DNA from: CAVTYH01 sp963738835 | Lineage (GTDB): Bacteria > Planctomycetota > Planctomycetia > Pirellulales > JADZDJ01 | Assembly (NCBI GenBank): GCA_963738835.1 | Contig: CAVTYH010000006.1 | Location: forward strand, 558,001 to 622,000 | DNA: 64,000 nt | Reading direction: 5' to 3' | In this document: positions 50,201 to 57,924 of the stretch, piece by piece | Numbering within the stretch: the stretch's first letter is position 1 | Layout: every line of letters starts with the position of its first letter | Position numbers and translations under genes: made by a program | The notes under the pieces: model-generated | Databases searched by the model: none | What the model saw: the letters and a program-made list of their open reading frames with translations, nothing else | Told to the model about the DNA's origin: nothing

Positions 50201-50642
50201 AATTGATGGAACGCAGATTGGGATTGTCAGGCAAGACACCTTGCACCCGATCCAACACTTCTTGTGTTGTCAGCGTCACCTTCGCTTCCGCATCGTCGGC
50301 GATCGCTTCAATCCGCTCGAGCGATCGATTCTTACGCGGCGGATAGGCCGGCACGGCTACCACTCCGGCATAAACGCACCCGAAAAACGCGGCGAGAAAA
50401 TCTAAACCCGCCGGGTACAGCAACAATGCTCTTTCGCCTTGCAACCCCAACGACTGCAGCCAGGCGGCAATGGCGCGGGCCCGGCGATCCAAATCGGAAT
50501 AGGTCCAGCGGATTTCTTCGTTCTCGCCATCGATAAGGAAATGGAATGCCACATCGTCCGGTTGATGGGCCGCGCGGTGCCTGAGCAGATCAACAAGATT
50601 CGACGGACCAAAGAACGATCCAGGCAAATGGTCAAGATGCAC
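47220..50642 (-). CDS. FAAL-ACP-AONS fusion: predicted lipid alpha-oxoamine synthase
   Basis: A 1140-residue fusion. Residues 1 to about 585 are a fatty acyl-AMP ligase (YTSGSTGAPKGVMLSHANLM, GGPNFAYDLCLKRI, YGLAEATLMVTG, LRTGDLGF and GRNHYPQDIEQTV). About residues 630-715 form an acyl-carrier protein with the pantetheine Ser in MSMDSLERME. From about residue 735 to the end is a PLP alpha-oxoamine synthase of the KAPA-synthase/serine-palmitoyltransferase type, with the Schiff-base Lys in MGTLSKSFGSCGG and DEAHSVGVLG. The start is GTG with GGAGG upstream. The order predicts fatty acid activation, loading on the ACP and decarboxylative condensation with an amino acid to give a long-chain amino-ketone. 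The amino acid is unknown. Confidence 0.9.
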   Translation of the reverse strand: MHLDHLPGSFFGPSNLVDLLRHRAAHQPDDVAFHFLIDGENEEIRWTYSDLDRRARAIAAWLQSLGLQGERALLLYPAGLDFLAAFFGCVYAGVVAVPAYPPRKNRSLERIEAIADDAEAKVTLTTQEVLDRVQGVLPDNPNLRSINWAATDVFPEGIERDWRQPDVHGDTLAFLQYTSGSTGAPKGVMLSHANLMHNSALICYAFEHTRSGVGVFWLPSYHDMGLIGGILQPMYYGRPNVLMSPMSFLQRPLRWLQAITRYKGTVSGGPNFAYDLCLKRITPEERQTLDLSSWVLAFNGAEPIRSETIDEFTRTFAPCGFRPEAFYPCYGLAEATLMVTGGMKTALPVIRSFDSKSLENNQAVDALPEEEDTRTLIGCGAALLDQEVVIVDPETMTRCPDRRIGEIWVAGPSVAQGYWRSAEETANTFRAYLKDCGRGPYLRTGDLGFIHTGELFVTGRLKDLLIVHGRNHYPQDIEQTVERAHSLVRPMVSAAFTIDVGGRERLVVVAEIERGRNRSAEELNAVFDAIRRSVSAEHEIPVDAIVLIKAGSIPKTSSGKIQRHACRNGFLRGENLEVVSQWRSWNAAEQTVTQPSPTTPASLLAAGSLAPASTNGHQCSGLAESSPPVSKETTAIVMEQITKVARERAQGLTLDSNILEMSMDSLERMEIVAALEDTFGGRFPEEVLPDMITVRDIVAAVEKNLGKTPRKRSAAPRGEIPTQHYRFDQFSEFVALKHQWQQLAATGAMNPYFKVHEGVIDDTTSIAGRQMISWSSYNYLGMSGDPVVAEAAKEAIDRYGTSVSASRLVSGEKTIHRELERAIADFVGVDDAVVFVGGHSTNETTIGHLLGAGDLILHDSLAHNSIVQGSILSGARRRPFPHNDWQMLDQLLSELRHEYRRVLVAIEGVYSMDGDYPDLPQFIAVKKKHKALLMIDEAHSVGVLGPHGRGIGEHFDVEPSDVDIWMGTLSKSFGSCGGYIAGSKPLVEYLKYTVPGFVFSCGVPPASAAAALASLRLLEEEPDRVARLNANSKLFLTLAKQRGVNTGRSKDSAVVPVILGNSLHALQLSQALYMRGINVQPILYPAVEESAARLRFFITARHTEEQIRKTVDAVAEELRKIDPAHLRHRSAVGTGEHVEI

Positions 50643-51043
50643 GATTCAGTATCCTCCACGCCGTCCCGGCGCTGCCTGCCACCGAACTTGGTAATGAACT
50701 CGTAAGTCGTGCCGCAGTTTCCCCAATCGATCTTTCTGGGGCCATCCAATTAGCCGCCAAATTACGGATTTACGGAATTCTCTGCGGCCGGCCGAATGGG
50801 CAGGAAAGGCAGGTGTCTATAAGACATCGGCAGGCCGGGAAACGAGTGTCAACAGCTTAACAAGATTGTCACCTGTCGACAAAGGGCCGGCTTGCGGTGA
50901 CACCGGTTTTTGCGATTCTCGGATGCCCAGTTCCAGCTGCATTCCGCCGAACTGATACATCTTCGCTACTCGGCTCTGCGACGTAAATCATGCCCTATCA
51001 TCGCATTGGGCACGTTTTGCCAACCCCGCGACGATTTGCTCTT
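50643..51043. other. Promoter gap of the fusion gene
   Basis: About 400 bases without a recognisable gene. The GGAGG of the fusion gene lies at its left end. Confidence 0.4.
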
Positions 51044-51326
51044 CTAGTTATCGTGCACCAGCACGTAAGTCAACACAGTCACCGATGCCAATACCGCCAC
51101 GCCCAAGAGCCGGCTGAACGGCAGAACGTAGTTAGTGATCGATGTCGAAGCGTTTGTCGAATACTTCAAAGAGCTTGTTGGTATCGATCCAGCGTCCGCT
51201 GCGGGTGGCGAGAACCCCGAACAGCCGCGGACTAATAATGGCAACAACTCCAATACAAGCGAACAGCCCGAGCGCTGTCCACAGGGTCGCCTGCTTTGAT
51301 GTAACTGCTATAACTGCGGTGATCAT
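51044..51326 (-). pseudogene. Small two-helix membrane protein, frame break
   Basis: On the minus strand, MITAVIAVTSKQATLWTALG and SPRLFGVLATRSGRWIDTNK run to a stop at 51132. The expected second helix YVLPFSRLLGVAVLASVTVL lies in the next frame and ends at 51044. One extra base at CACTAACTAC (about 51130-51136) would explain the split. The joined protein has about 95 residues, two helices and no known family. It lies upstream of recG-proximal DNA but is probably its own unit. Confidence 0.55.
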
Positions 51327-51436
51327 TGTCCCGGTGCTCCCGGTTGGTCATATAAACTGCCACGGGTAGTTGTAAACCTAGATTACCCCCCGGTTAGCTC
51401 AAATCGGCGAAATCATCCTATGTTTTGCGCTGCGTT

Positions 51437-53557
51437 TTAACCAACATCGCCCAAATCGAGGGCCTTTCCGTATCGTGAAAGAACTAACCGGCGCAAGCGT
51501 GCATGGTCTGCTTGAGAAAAACCCGGATCGGCTGCAATCAATTGTCGCGCATCCTCGCGGGCTTCGGACACCACCGCTGCATCGCGCACCAAATCGGCCA
51601 CCCGAAAGGGCGGCAAACCATGTTGCCGGGTGCCCAGCAAATCGCCGGGGCCACGGAGCTGAAAATCGGTTTCGGCCAGCTTGAAACCATCGGTCGTTGC
51701 CACGAGGGCTTGCAACCGTTCTTGCGCCTCGTCAGTCGGCTCGTCGGCGAACAAGCAGCAATAACCCGGAAACTTGCCTCGGGAAATTCGGCCGCGCAGC
51801 TGATGCAATTGAGCTAGGCCAAATTGATCGGCACCCAGAATGGTCATCAGCGTCGCATTCGGCACATCGATGCCCACTTCCACCACGCTGGTGGCCACCA
51901 GCACCTGCGTGCGGCCCGCGGCGAATTCGGCGAGCGCGGCGTCCTTCTCTTCGGCTTTCAGTCGTCCATGGACCAAGCCCAGGCGAAACGCTTCCAACTC
52001 GCCGTGCGCAAGTTCCTCGAAGGTCGCTTCCAGATTCGCCGTATCGACATACTCCGATTCCTCCACCAGTGGCACAATCACGTAGCCCTGCCGACCTTCG
52101 CGCAAGTGACGGCGATAAAAATCCCACCACTTGGCGCGGTTTTCCGCTTCAGCCAGGTACGTGTGCATCGGCTGCCGGCCCGGCGGGCTTTCCGCAATGA
52201 TCGACACATCCAAATCGCCGTAGAGCGTCATCGCCACGGTGCGCGGAATCGGCGTGGCGGTCATCACCAGATAGTGTGGATCGGCCGCGGCTTGCTTCAA
52301 CGTGGCCCTTTGCCGAACGCCAAAGCGATGCTGCTCGTCGATCACCACCAGGCCCAGTTGCTTGAACTGCGCCTCGCCGTAAACAATGGCTTGCGTGCCG
52401 ATGAGTAAGTCGATTTCGCCGGCCGCCAATTTACGCTCCGTCTCTTCCCGTTCACGAACTGTTAAACTGCCGCTCAACAGTGCCATTCGCACCCGGCTGT
52501 GCTCGAGCAAGTTGCTAATTGTGCGGAAGTGCTGCCGCGCGAGCACTTCCGTCGGCGCCATGAGCGCCGCCTGACATCCGTGCGCCACCGCCAAGAGCAT
52601 CGCATACACCGCCACCACGGTTTTGCCGCAGCCGACGTCGCCTTGCAACAAACGATTCATCGGAATCGGTCGGGCCATATCGGCGGCAATCCGATCAATC
52701 GCTTGTCGCTGACCCGACGTCAATTCAAAGGGAAACAGCCGCGTAATGCGGGCATCAATTTTCGCGGTGGCTTCCAGCGGCGGAGCTTGCTGACGCGTTT
52801 CTTGCAAATTCCGTCGCAGCGCCATTCCCAACTGCAAAATCAACATTTCTTGATAAATGAACCGCCGCCGCGCCGATTGCAGATGCTCTTGGCTGGTCGG
52901 AAAATGAATCTCGCGTACCGCACGGCCGATGGGCCACAACTCGTGCGCCGATAAATACGATTCCGGAAACGCTTCATCGACGAGATCGACATAACTTTCG
53001 ATCGTTTGCTTTGCAATATTCCGCATCGACGCTTGTTTGAGTCCGTCGGTGAGCGAGTAAACCGGCAGCAATGAGCCCGCGACTTGCGATTCTTCATCGG
53101 TGTCGATCCACCCAACGCGCGGATGGGCCATCTCCCAACGGCCGCCCTTCAGCCGCGGCTTGCCCGAGAGCAGCACTTCTTGTCCGCGGCGAAACTTCTC
53201 GGCCATGAACGGCATGTTGAACCACAGTGCCCGCAGGTAATGCGGACCTTCGCGCACCAGCAATCCCACAATCGATCGCCCCATGCCGGTGTTGCGGATG
53301 TCGATTTCTTCGACCAACCCGCGGACACTTTGCAGTTTGTCTTCTTCCAGTTTGTCGATCGTGCGCAGGTCAGTGAGATCCTGATAATCGCGGGGAAAGT
53401 TGAACAGCACATCGGCGGTGGTTCGCAGCCCAAGCCTCTCCAGAAATTTCGCTCGATCCGGCCCCACGCCTTTCAAAAATTGCACTGGCGTGGCCAGCAA
53501 CTCGGCCACCGACTTATTCGGCAGGGCAGGGCGGTCGGTGATGGGCGTCTCAGTCAT
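51437..53557 (-). CDS. recG: ATP-dependent DNA helicase RecG
   Basis: A 706-residue helicase that remodels stalled forks and Holliday junctions. An N-terminal wedge/OB region (FPRDYQDLTDLRTIDKLEED, ALWFNMPFMAEKFRRGQEVL) precedes the helicase motifs: Walker A in LLQGDVGCGKT, DEQH in VVIDEQHRFG, TATPIPRT and QLRGRISRGKFPGYC. The start is set at ATG 53557 because the longer frame upstream runs through an intergenic repeat. Length is typical. Confidence 0.95.
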   Translation of the reverse strand: MTETPITDRPALPNKSVAELLATPVQFLKGVGPDRAKFLERLGLRTTADVLFNFPRDYQDLTDLRTIDKLEEDKLQSVRGLVEEIDIRNTGMGRSIVGLLVREGPHYLRALWFNMPFMAEKFRRGQEVLLSGKPRLKGGRWEMAHPRVGWIDTDEESQVAGSLLPVYSLTDGLKQASMRNIAKQTIESYVDLVDEAFPESYLSAHELWPIGRAVREIHFPTSQEHLQSARRRFIYQEMLILQLGMALRRNLQETRQQAPPLEATAKIDARITRLFPFELTSGQRQAIDRIAADMARPIPMNRLLQGDVGCGKTVVAVYAMLLAVAHGCQAALMAPTEVLARQHFRTISNLLEHSRVRMALLSGSLTVREREETERKLAAGEIDLLIGTQAIVYGEAQFKQLGLVVIDEQHRFGVRQRATLKQAAADPHYLVMTATPIPRTVAMTLYGDLDVSIIAESPPGRQPMHTYLAEAENRAKWWDFYRRHLREGRQGYVIVPLVEESEYVDTANLEATFEELAHGELEAFRLGLVHGRLKAEEKDAALAEFAAGRTQVLVATSVVEVGIDVPNATLMTILGADQFGLAQLHQLRGRISRGKFPGYCCLFADEPTDEAQERLQALVATTDGFKLAETDFQLRGPGDLLGTRQHGLPPFRVADLVRDAAVVSEAREDARQLIAADPGFSQADHARLRRLVLSRYGKALDLGDVG

Positions 53558-53637
53558 GCCGGTATTGTAGAAAAGTCGGCAGCAGGCGGTAGGCAACACG
53601 ATCCATAAAGCCGCCGATGGCATCGGCGGTCGCCTGG

Positions 53638-53672
53638 TTCCCTCTCTCTTTGGGAGAGGGCTGGGGTGAGGG
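53638..53672. repeat. CCCTCTC/GAGAGGG intergenic repeat
   Basis: A short inverted repeat (CCCTCTCTC and GAGAGGG) followed by CTGGGGTGAGGGTG, a widespread intergenic sequence unit. It sits upstream of recG and gives rise to a false N-terminal extension in translation. Confidence 0.6.
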
Positions 53673-54114
53673 TGCTGAAGTCGGCCGTTGCCGCGCGAAT
53701 TTTGTCGGCGCGATTTCGGTTTTGCCACACTTCGCACATCAATTTCGCTCGGCAATTCTCGAGCGATCTAATTTTGTCGCGATTGTTGAGATTCCATTTT
53801 TTTCGGCACAATTCCGGAGTTTTGTCGCCATCAACAACAGCTTGGTTCGAGAAATTACGACACTTCTCCCCGCGCCAGCCCGACAAAATGGATCGAATTT
53901 TGACGTGCGAGGGATCATTATTTTTGGTTACCTCAACGATCTTCCGTCTGCCAATGGTTTCGCCTGCGGCGCCCATCCGATTTGCCGACTTGGAGTTACG
54001 CCGCTGCCGTTCAACTTCAGGTTTATCAGCAGCTCTGCGGACAAATGTTGATCGGGCCACGACAAAATAGCGTGTTCCCTGCGCAAGACCACTCCGCCCC
54101 GCTGATCGGTTACA

Positions 54115-54393
54115 ATGCAGGGCATGAAGCGAACTCGCATTGCCATTTGCGCTGTCGTCGCCGCGATTGTGATTGCGACGTTGGTGGATCGTAATTGCCC
54201 GGAGAGCTGGGAACCAATCGTGTATTGGGCGCTCCCGATGCTGCACTTATTCATGCTGCCACTTGATTCCGGGCCAAATCCGTTTGCGGCATTCTGTTGC
54301 TTGCTCATCAACGCCGCGATCCTCTCCATCACCATGTACTTTGCGATCCGAGCGGTGGTTTGCGCGGTGACAAAGCATCGCCCATCAAATTGA
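54115..54393 (+). CDS. Small membrane protein
   Basis: A 92-residue protein with three hydrophobic stretches (IAICAVVAAIVIATLV, IVYWALPMLHLFMLPL, FCCLLINAAILSITMYFAIR). The start could be 54115 or 54124; no clear ribosome site decides it. No family recognised; it is isolated between repeats. Confidence 0.5.
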   Translation: MQGMKRTRIAICAVVAAIVIATLVDRNCPESWEPIVYWALPMLHLFMLPLDSGPNPFAAFCCLLINAAILSITMYFAIRAVVCAVTKHRPSN

Positions 54394-54490
54394 GTTTTTG
54401 GGCAAGTCAGACTTTTCAGGCAAAAAGTCTGAATTATAGTGTACATGTGTTTTAAATGCAATCCGTTGTTTGGGCCACGCCGGCGTTTTT

Positions 54491-54532
54491 TCACCGCAGA
54501 GGCCGCAGGGCATACGCAGAGGCATGCAGAGC
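54491..54532. repeat. CCGCAGAGGC-type short repeats
   Basis: CACCGCAGAGGCCGCAGGG followed by GCATACGCAGAGGCATGCAGAG: three imperfect copies of a GCAGAGG unit. It resembles the intergenic repeat family seen near 1820. No coding potential. Confidence 0.5.
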
Positions 54533-54686
54533 ACCTCAATGATCGCTCGTGCTTGCTCAGCATTGCTGTTTTGTCGGCCTAAGGCTGACTTAACGCCGCA
54601 CTTTTGATGCTTTTCTTTGCAAGCCATTTTCTGGTTGGCACTTCCAGCGGGACCAGTCAGTCATTTAAAACTGGCGAAACTAGCCA

Positions 54687-54764
54687 GGGTGGCACGCTCT
54701 GACGTCAGGAAGGGCGTGGCAGGCGTTTCAGCACGCCCTTCGTCGACTCAGGGCATGCCACTCA
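54687..54764. repeat. MITE-like imperfect inverted repeat
   Basis: GGGTGGCACGCTCTGACG and AGGAAGGGCGTGG pair imperfectly with the reverse complement of CAGCACGCCCTTCGTCGACT and CAGGGCATGCCACTC. The whole unit is about 80 bases, noncoding, and has the look of a small miniature transposon or REP unit. Confidence 0.5.
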
Positions 54765-54914
54765 TGATCGATTGTGAATAACTGACTTGCCTTGTTCTAC
54801 GGGGCACTGCCACCGAGCCGACTGACGGGTTAAGATTCGCTGTTGACGCCAGCGCACGCCGTGGCGCAGCTTCGAAAAATGGAGCCTTCGGCATCACGGA
54901 TCGAAAGGAACAGC

Positions 54915-54968
54915 ATGAATCAACAACTTAAAAACAAGCGGGCATTGGTTACCGGCGTAGCGATTTGA
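54915..54968 (+). pseudogene. Truncated start of a short-chain dehydrogenase
   Basis: ATG 54915, after GAAAGGAACAGC, reads MNQQLKNKRALVTG, the typical start of an SDR up to the first NAD-binding glycine. It then changes to VAI and stops. The rest of the gene is gone. A deletion joined the first 14 codons to unrelated DNA. Confidence 0.55.
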
Positions 54969-54969
54969 A

Positions 54970-55221
54970 ATGAGCATTGGTTATGATTTAGTCATGAGAG
55001 CGCCGAAGTTTTCGAGAAAGCAGCTGTTCTTGTCAGCGGCCTGGGTTGGCTTTGGGTTAGTCTGCCTTGCGTTCTCTACAAGTCCAGACAAAGCTTTCGA
55101 GCTGCAATCTGCTGATCCGATTGCGCAAGAATACCGCGTGGCAGCTTGGGTGGTCGGATTCGCTTGCGTTTTTGCGGGAATAATAATTCTCATTACACCG
55201 CGCAGGGGGATTGCGTTCTAA
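54970..55221 (+). CDS. Small two-helix membrane protein
   Basis: An 83-residue protein starting one base after the SDR remnant stop. Two helices are seen: LFLSAAWVGFGLVCLAFS and VAAWVVGFACVFAGIIILI. No family recognised. A second open frame (55146-55451) overlaps its end and has two more helices, so the two could be one four-helix protein with a frame break. Confidence 0.45.
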   Translation: MSIGYDLVMRAPKFSRKQLFLSAAWVGFGLVCLAFSTSPDKAFELQSADPIAQEYRVAAWVVGFACVFAGIIILITPRRGIAF

Positions 55222-55451
55222 TTGCAACGCTCTGTGGGGTTATCGCCGGTGGAATAGTAGGCGTCATGGTAGCTGACGGCTGGTATCCGGATAGGCATCT
55301 TAAAGGAATCACCAAAGAATTAGAGAAGCAGCGAAGCGCGGCCGCCAAAATCGAATATTCTTACATGGCGATCGGAGCAATTGGCGCGGTGTCGCTGGCC
55401 ACGTTTGCCGTTAGGCGTGCGAGATCAGCAGACCAACCAGCGAAATCTTGA
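55146..55451 (+). CDS. Possible small membrane protein overlapping the previous one
   Basis: A 101-residue frame from a TTG. The first 24 residues are read from the previous gene and are doubtful. From CVLIATLCGVIAGGIVGVMV the sequence is protein-like, with a second helix (YSYMAIGAIGAVSLATFAV) and a short charged coil between them. It may be its own gene or the end of the preceding one. Confidence 0.35.
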   Translation: MGGRIRLRFCGNNNSHYTAQGDCVLIATLCGVIAGGIVGVMVADGWYPDRHLKGITKELEKQRSAAAKIEYSYMAIGAIGAVSLATFAVRRARSADQPAKS

Positions 55452-55578
55452 TTTCAATCTGGCCCGCTACACGCACCGGACAAAAATTGACGGCAGTCTA
55501 CAATGCCGGTAATATCCGGCAGTTACCAACCATAAGGTTGCAAAATCTATTGCCCAGCCCGCCCCCAGGAAACCAGCG

Positions 55579-55920
55579 ATGTTTCGTGCCGTACCGCTGT
55601 GCGTGTTATTAACCTTGCTTGCCTTGGGGTGCGGTCGATCGACAGCGTCCAGTTTTGCCAAGTATGATATTGGCGGCGGCCGGTACTTCGTTGAAATCGA
55701 GAACACCGATGGCGGCTCAGCGCTGAATTTTAAGTCCAGTGGCGAGGGGAACGCTGTTACGGGCGAGCGGTACGATCTGTCGTGGGGCAATGCTCATCGA
55801 CTGCAGATCGAAAACGGCAAATTGACGGTCGATGGTGTTGATTATGGGAAGTTGGAGCCGGGCGACCGCATAACTTTCAAGGCCTCGGGGGAAATGCTCG
55901 TCAACGGGACCAAGCGCTAA
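55579..55920 (+). CDS. Small lipoprotein
   Basis: A 113-residue protein with a lipobox (VLLTLLALGC) and a beta-rich body (YFVEIENTDGGSALNF, LQIENGKLTVDGVDYGKL). It is probably attached to a membrane on the outer side. No family recognised. Confidence 0.7.
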   Translation: MFRAVPLCVLLTLLALGCGRSTASSFAKYDIGGGRYFVEIENTDGGSALNFKSSGEGNAVTGERYDLSWGNAHRLQIENGKLTVDGVDYGKLEPGDRITFKASGEMLVNGTKR

Positions 55921-55993
55921 GCTGCATCGAGTAAGCCATTTCAGCGATTGCCGCGGATAGTGAGTTACGTCGATAACCACAAAGGTGCAATTT

Positions 55994-56284
55994 ATGAGTG
56001 CGGGAGCAAGTGCCGGAGCGGCAGCTGCGGCAGCGGCGATTATTCAGGCGACGAAGGCTTCGGGCGTCATCGTGCGTGTAGAGCCGGAATGGTTTATCGC
56101 GATTGTCGATCTCAACGAGGAGCCTCTAGTGGTGCACGCCGTCGGCCGCATTTTTTTTAGCACGACGCACCAGTATCTGACCAGCTACCGCGGCCTGGCG
56201 TTTTACACGAAATCGAAGACCGAACTCTCGCTGCCGGCACATTGTCAGGTGGTCGAGGCGCAAAAGATTTGGATGCCAGGATAG
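55994..56284 (+). CDS. Hypothetical small protein
   Basis: A 96-residue protein from ATG 55994 (MSAGASAGAAAAAAAIIQAT), with AAAGG upstream. The second part (VIVRVEPEWFIAIVDLNEEP, YRGLAFYTKSKTELSLP) is protein-like. It lies directly before the DJ-1/PfpI gene on the same strand. Function unknown. Confidence 0.6.
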   Translation: MSAGASAGAAAAAAAIIQATKASGVIVRVEPEWFIAIVDLNEEPLVVHAVGRIFFSTTHQYLTSYRGLAFYTKSKTELSLPAHCQVVEAQKIWMPG

Positions 56285-56318
56285 AACTCTGAGGATCGAG
56301 CGCGGAGGTCTTTCGGTC

Positions 56319-56927
56319 ATGATCATTGACATTCTCCTGTTTCCTGGTTTCCAAGAACTTGATGCCATTGCGCCGTTCGAAGTCCTCAAGAACGCAGCGC
56401 TGTGCGGGGCTAAATGGGAGGTCCGCTTGGTTGCACTTTCGGGGCCAATAGAAATCGTTGGGACGCATGGCGCGCGGCTTTGGGCAGAGACTAAATTTGA
56501 TCTTGGTTCGCGCCCCGATGTGCTCGTTGTCCCCGGCGGCGGATGGATCGGCCGAGCTGGGCAGGGTGCCTGGGCCGAAGCGGAGCGCGGCGATATTCCG
56601 CGGGCCATCGCCCAGATGCACGAGGCCCGGACCGTTGTGGCGGCGGTTTGTACTGGCACGATGTTGTTGGCAGCGGCAGGTTTGATCAAGGGACGTCCTG
56701 TAACAACGCATCACGGCGTGAGCGCCGATTTGCGCGCCACTGGCGCCAATGTGATTGAGGCTCGCGTGGTGGATGCAGGCGATATCATCACTTCCGGCGC
56801 AATCACCTCCGGCCTGGACCTGGCCCTGTGGCTCGTGGAACGATTTGCCGGTCCCGCCATCGCTTGTAAAGTGGAATCGATGATGGAGTACGAGCGCCGC
56901 GGAACGGTGTGGCGGGTGGAGGTGTGA
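56319..56927 (+). CDS. DJ-1/PfpI family protein
   Basis: A 202-residue class I amidotransferase-like protein. The reactive Cys lies in the elbow AAVCTGTMLLAAAG, and the opening IDILLFPGFQELDAIAPFEV and GRPVTTHHG match the family (isonitrile hydratase/ThiJ-like). Members act as chaperones, hydratases or deglycases; the exact activity is not shown here. Confidence 0.9.
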   Translation: MIIDILLFPGFQELDAIAPFEVLKNAALCGAKWEVRLVALSGPIEIVGTHGARLWAETKFDLGSRPDVLVVPGGGWIGRAGQGAWAEAERGDIPRAIAQMHEARTVVAAVCTGTMLLAAAGLIKGRPVTTHHGVSADLRATGANVIEARVVDAGDIITSGAITSGLDLALWLVERFAGPAIACKVESMMEYERRGTVWRVEV

Positions 56928-56977
56928 CCACAATTGTCGCGAAATCGAACCGTTTTCTGGTGTAAAGGAGAGATACA

Positions 56978-57866
56978 ATGAGCACTCAACTCACACGACT
57001 GGCGCTTCGGAAATGGTCGTGTCTTGCAGTCGCCGGCCTGCTCGTTTTGTGCAGTGCGACGCGGCAAACCGACGCTGCGGAAGGTAAGGCGGAGACAAAG
57101 ACGGCGGAGGAAGTCGAAAAACTGCGGCCGGAAGAGGCGATGAAAATCGCAAAGGAGCATTGGGACCGCTTGCGCGATCTGCAGCGGCAGCATCGCAACA
57201 CGCTTCAAGAGTTACAAAAGGCCATGGCTGATGGGTCAGGGAACTCAAAAATCGCCGAGCAAATTGCAGCCGCTGGGCCGCGTAGCCCATGCGGAGCTGG
57301 ATTTGTGCGACACCTATCAGCAGCGCCAGGAGGCCTGCCGAAAATTCATCCGCGATTTAGATCGACTGAAGCAAGCGGTCGAAAAGCAGGCCGATCACCC
57401 GCCGGCCGATTTGCTGGCGATCAAGTCGGCGTGGCTGTCGTTCGAAATCGAGGTCGAGCGCCACCGGTTCGACGATCGCTCGCCCGAAGAAGTGCAGGCG
57501 CTGTTAGATCAGGCGTCTGCCGCTGCGGAAATCTACAGAGAAGTGTTCGCGAAGTTTCAAGTGGGGGCCCGTGGTGGAGAAGCCGAAAAGGAAGCATATG
57601 CCGGCTACGAGATGTGCAGGCGCTTCGCGGAATTATTGTTCGCATTGGGCAAGCAAGAGGCAGCCGTCGAGCAGTTGAAACAGTCTTGCAACTTTGCCGA
57701 CAAAGCCTTGCAAGCAACCCAGGCAGCATACGAGGCCGGCACCGTCACACTCGATCTGCTGTTGGGAGCTCAAAGCCGTCGAGCCGATGCCTGGCTCGCC
57801 TTGGCGAAGCACGACCGCAAGGCTACCGCCGAACTGCGCGGGACGGAAAAGTCCGACAAGAAGTAA
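56978..57866 (+). pseudogene. Secreted helical protein, one frame break
   Basis: A signal peptide (LAVAGLLVLCSA) and helical sequence (EEVEKLRPEEAMKIAKEHWD, LQRQHRNTLQELQKAMADG) begin the gene. Near 57275-57285 the frame is lost: IAAA should continue GRVAHAELDLCDTYQQRQEA in the next frame, which runs to 57866. The second part is helical throughout (AAEIYREVFAKFQVG, TLDLLLGAQSRRADAWLALA) and resembles helical hairpins of outer-membrane efflux (TolC-like) proteins. That similarity is weak. Confidence 0.6.
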
Positions 57867-57924
57867 ACTTGCTGGGCACTGCATGGCTATCCCCATCTGC
57901 GACACTCACCAGCATTTAATCAAT

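Noticed and set aside
53554..54246. Minus-strand frame upstream of recG
   Set aside because: It runs through an intergenic repeat and lacks protein features; recG starts at 53557.
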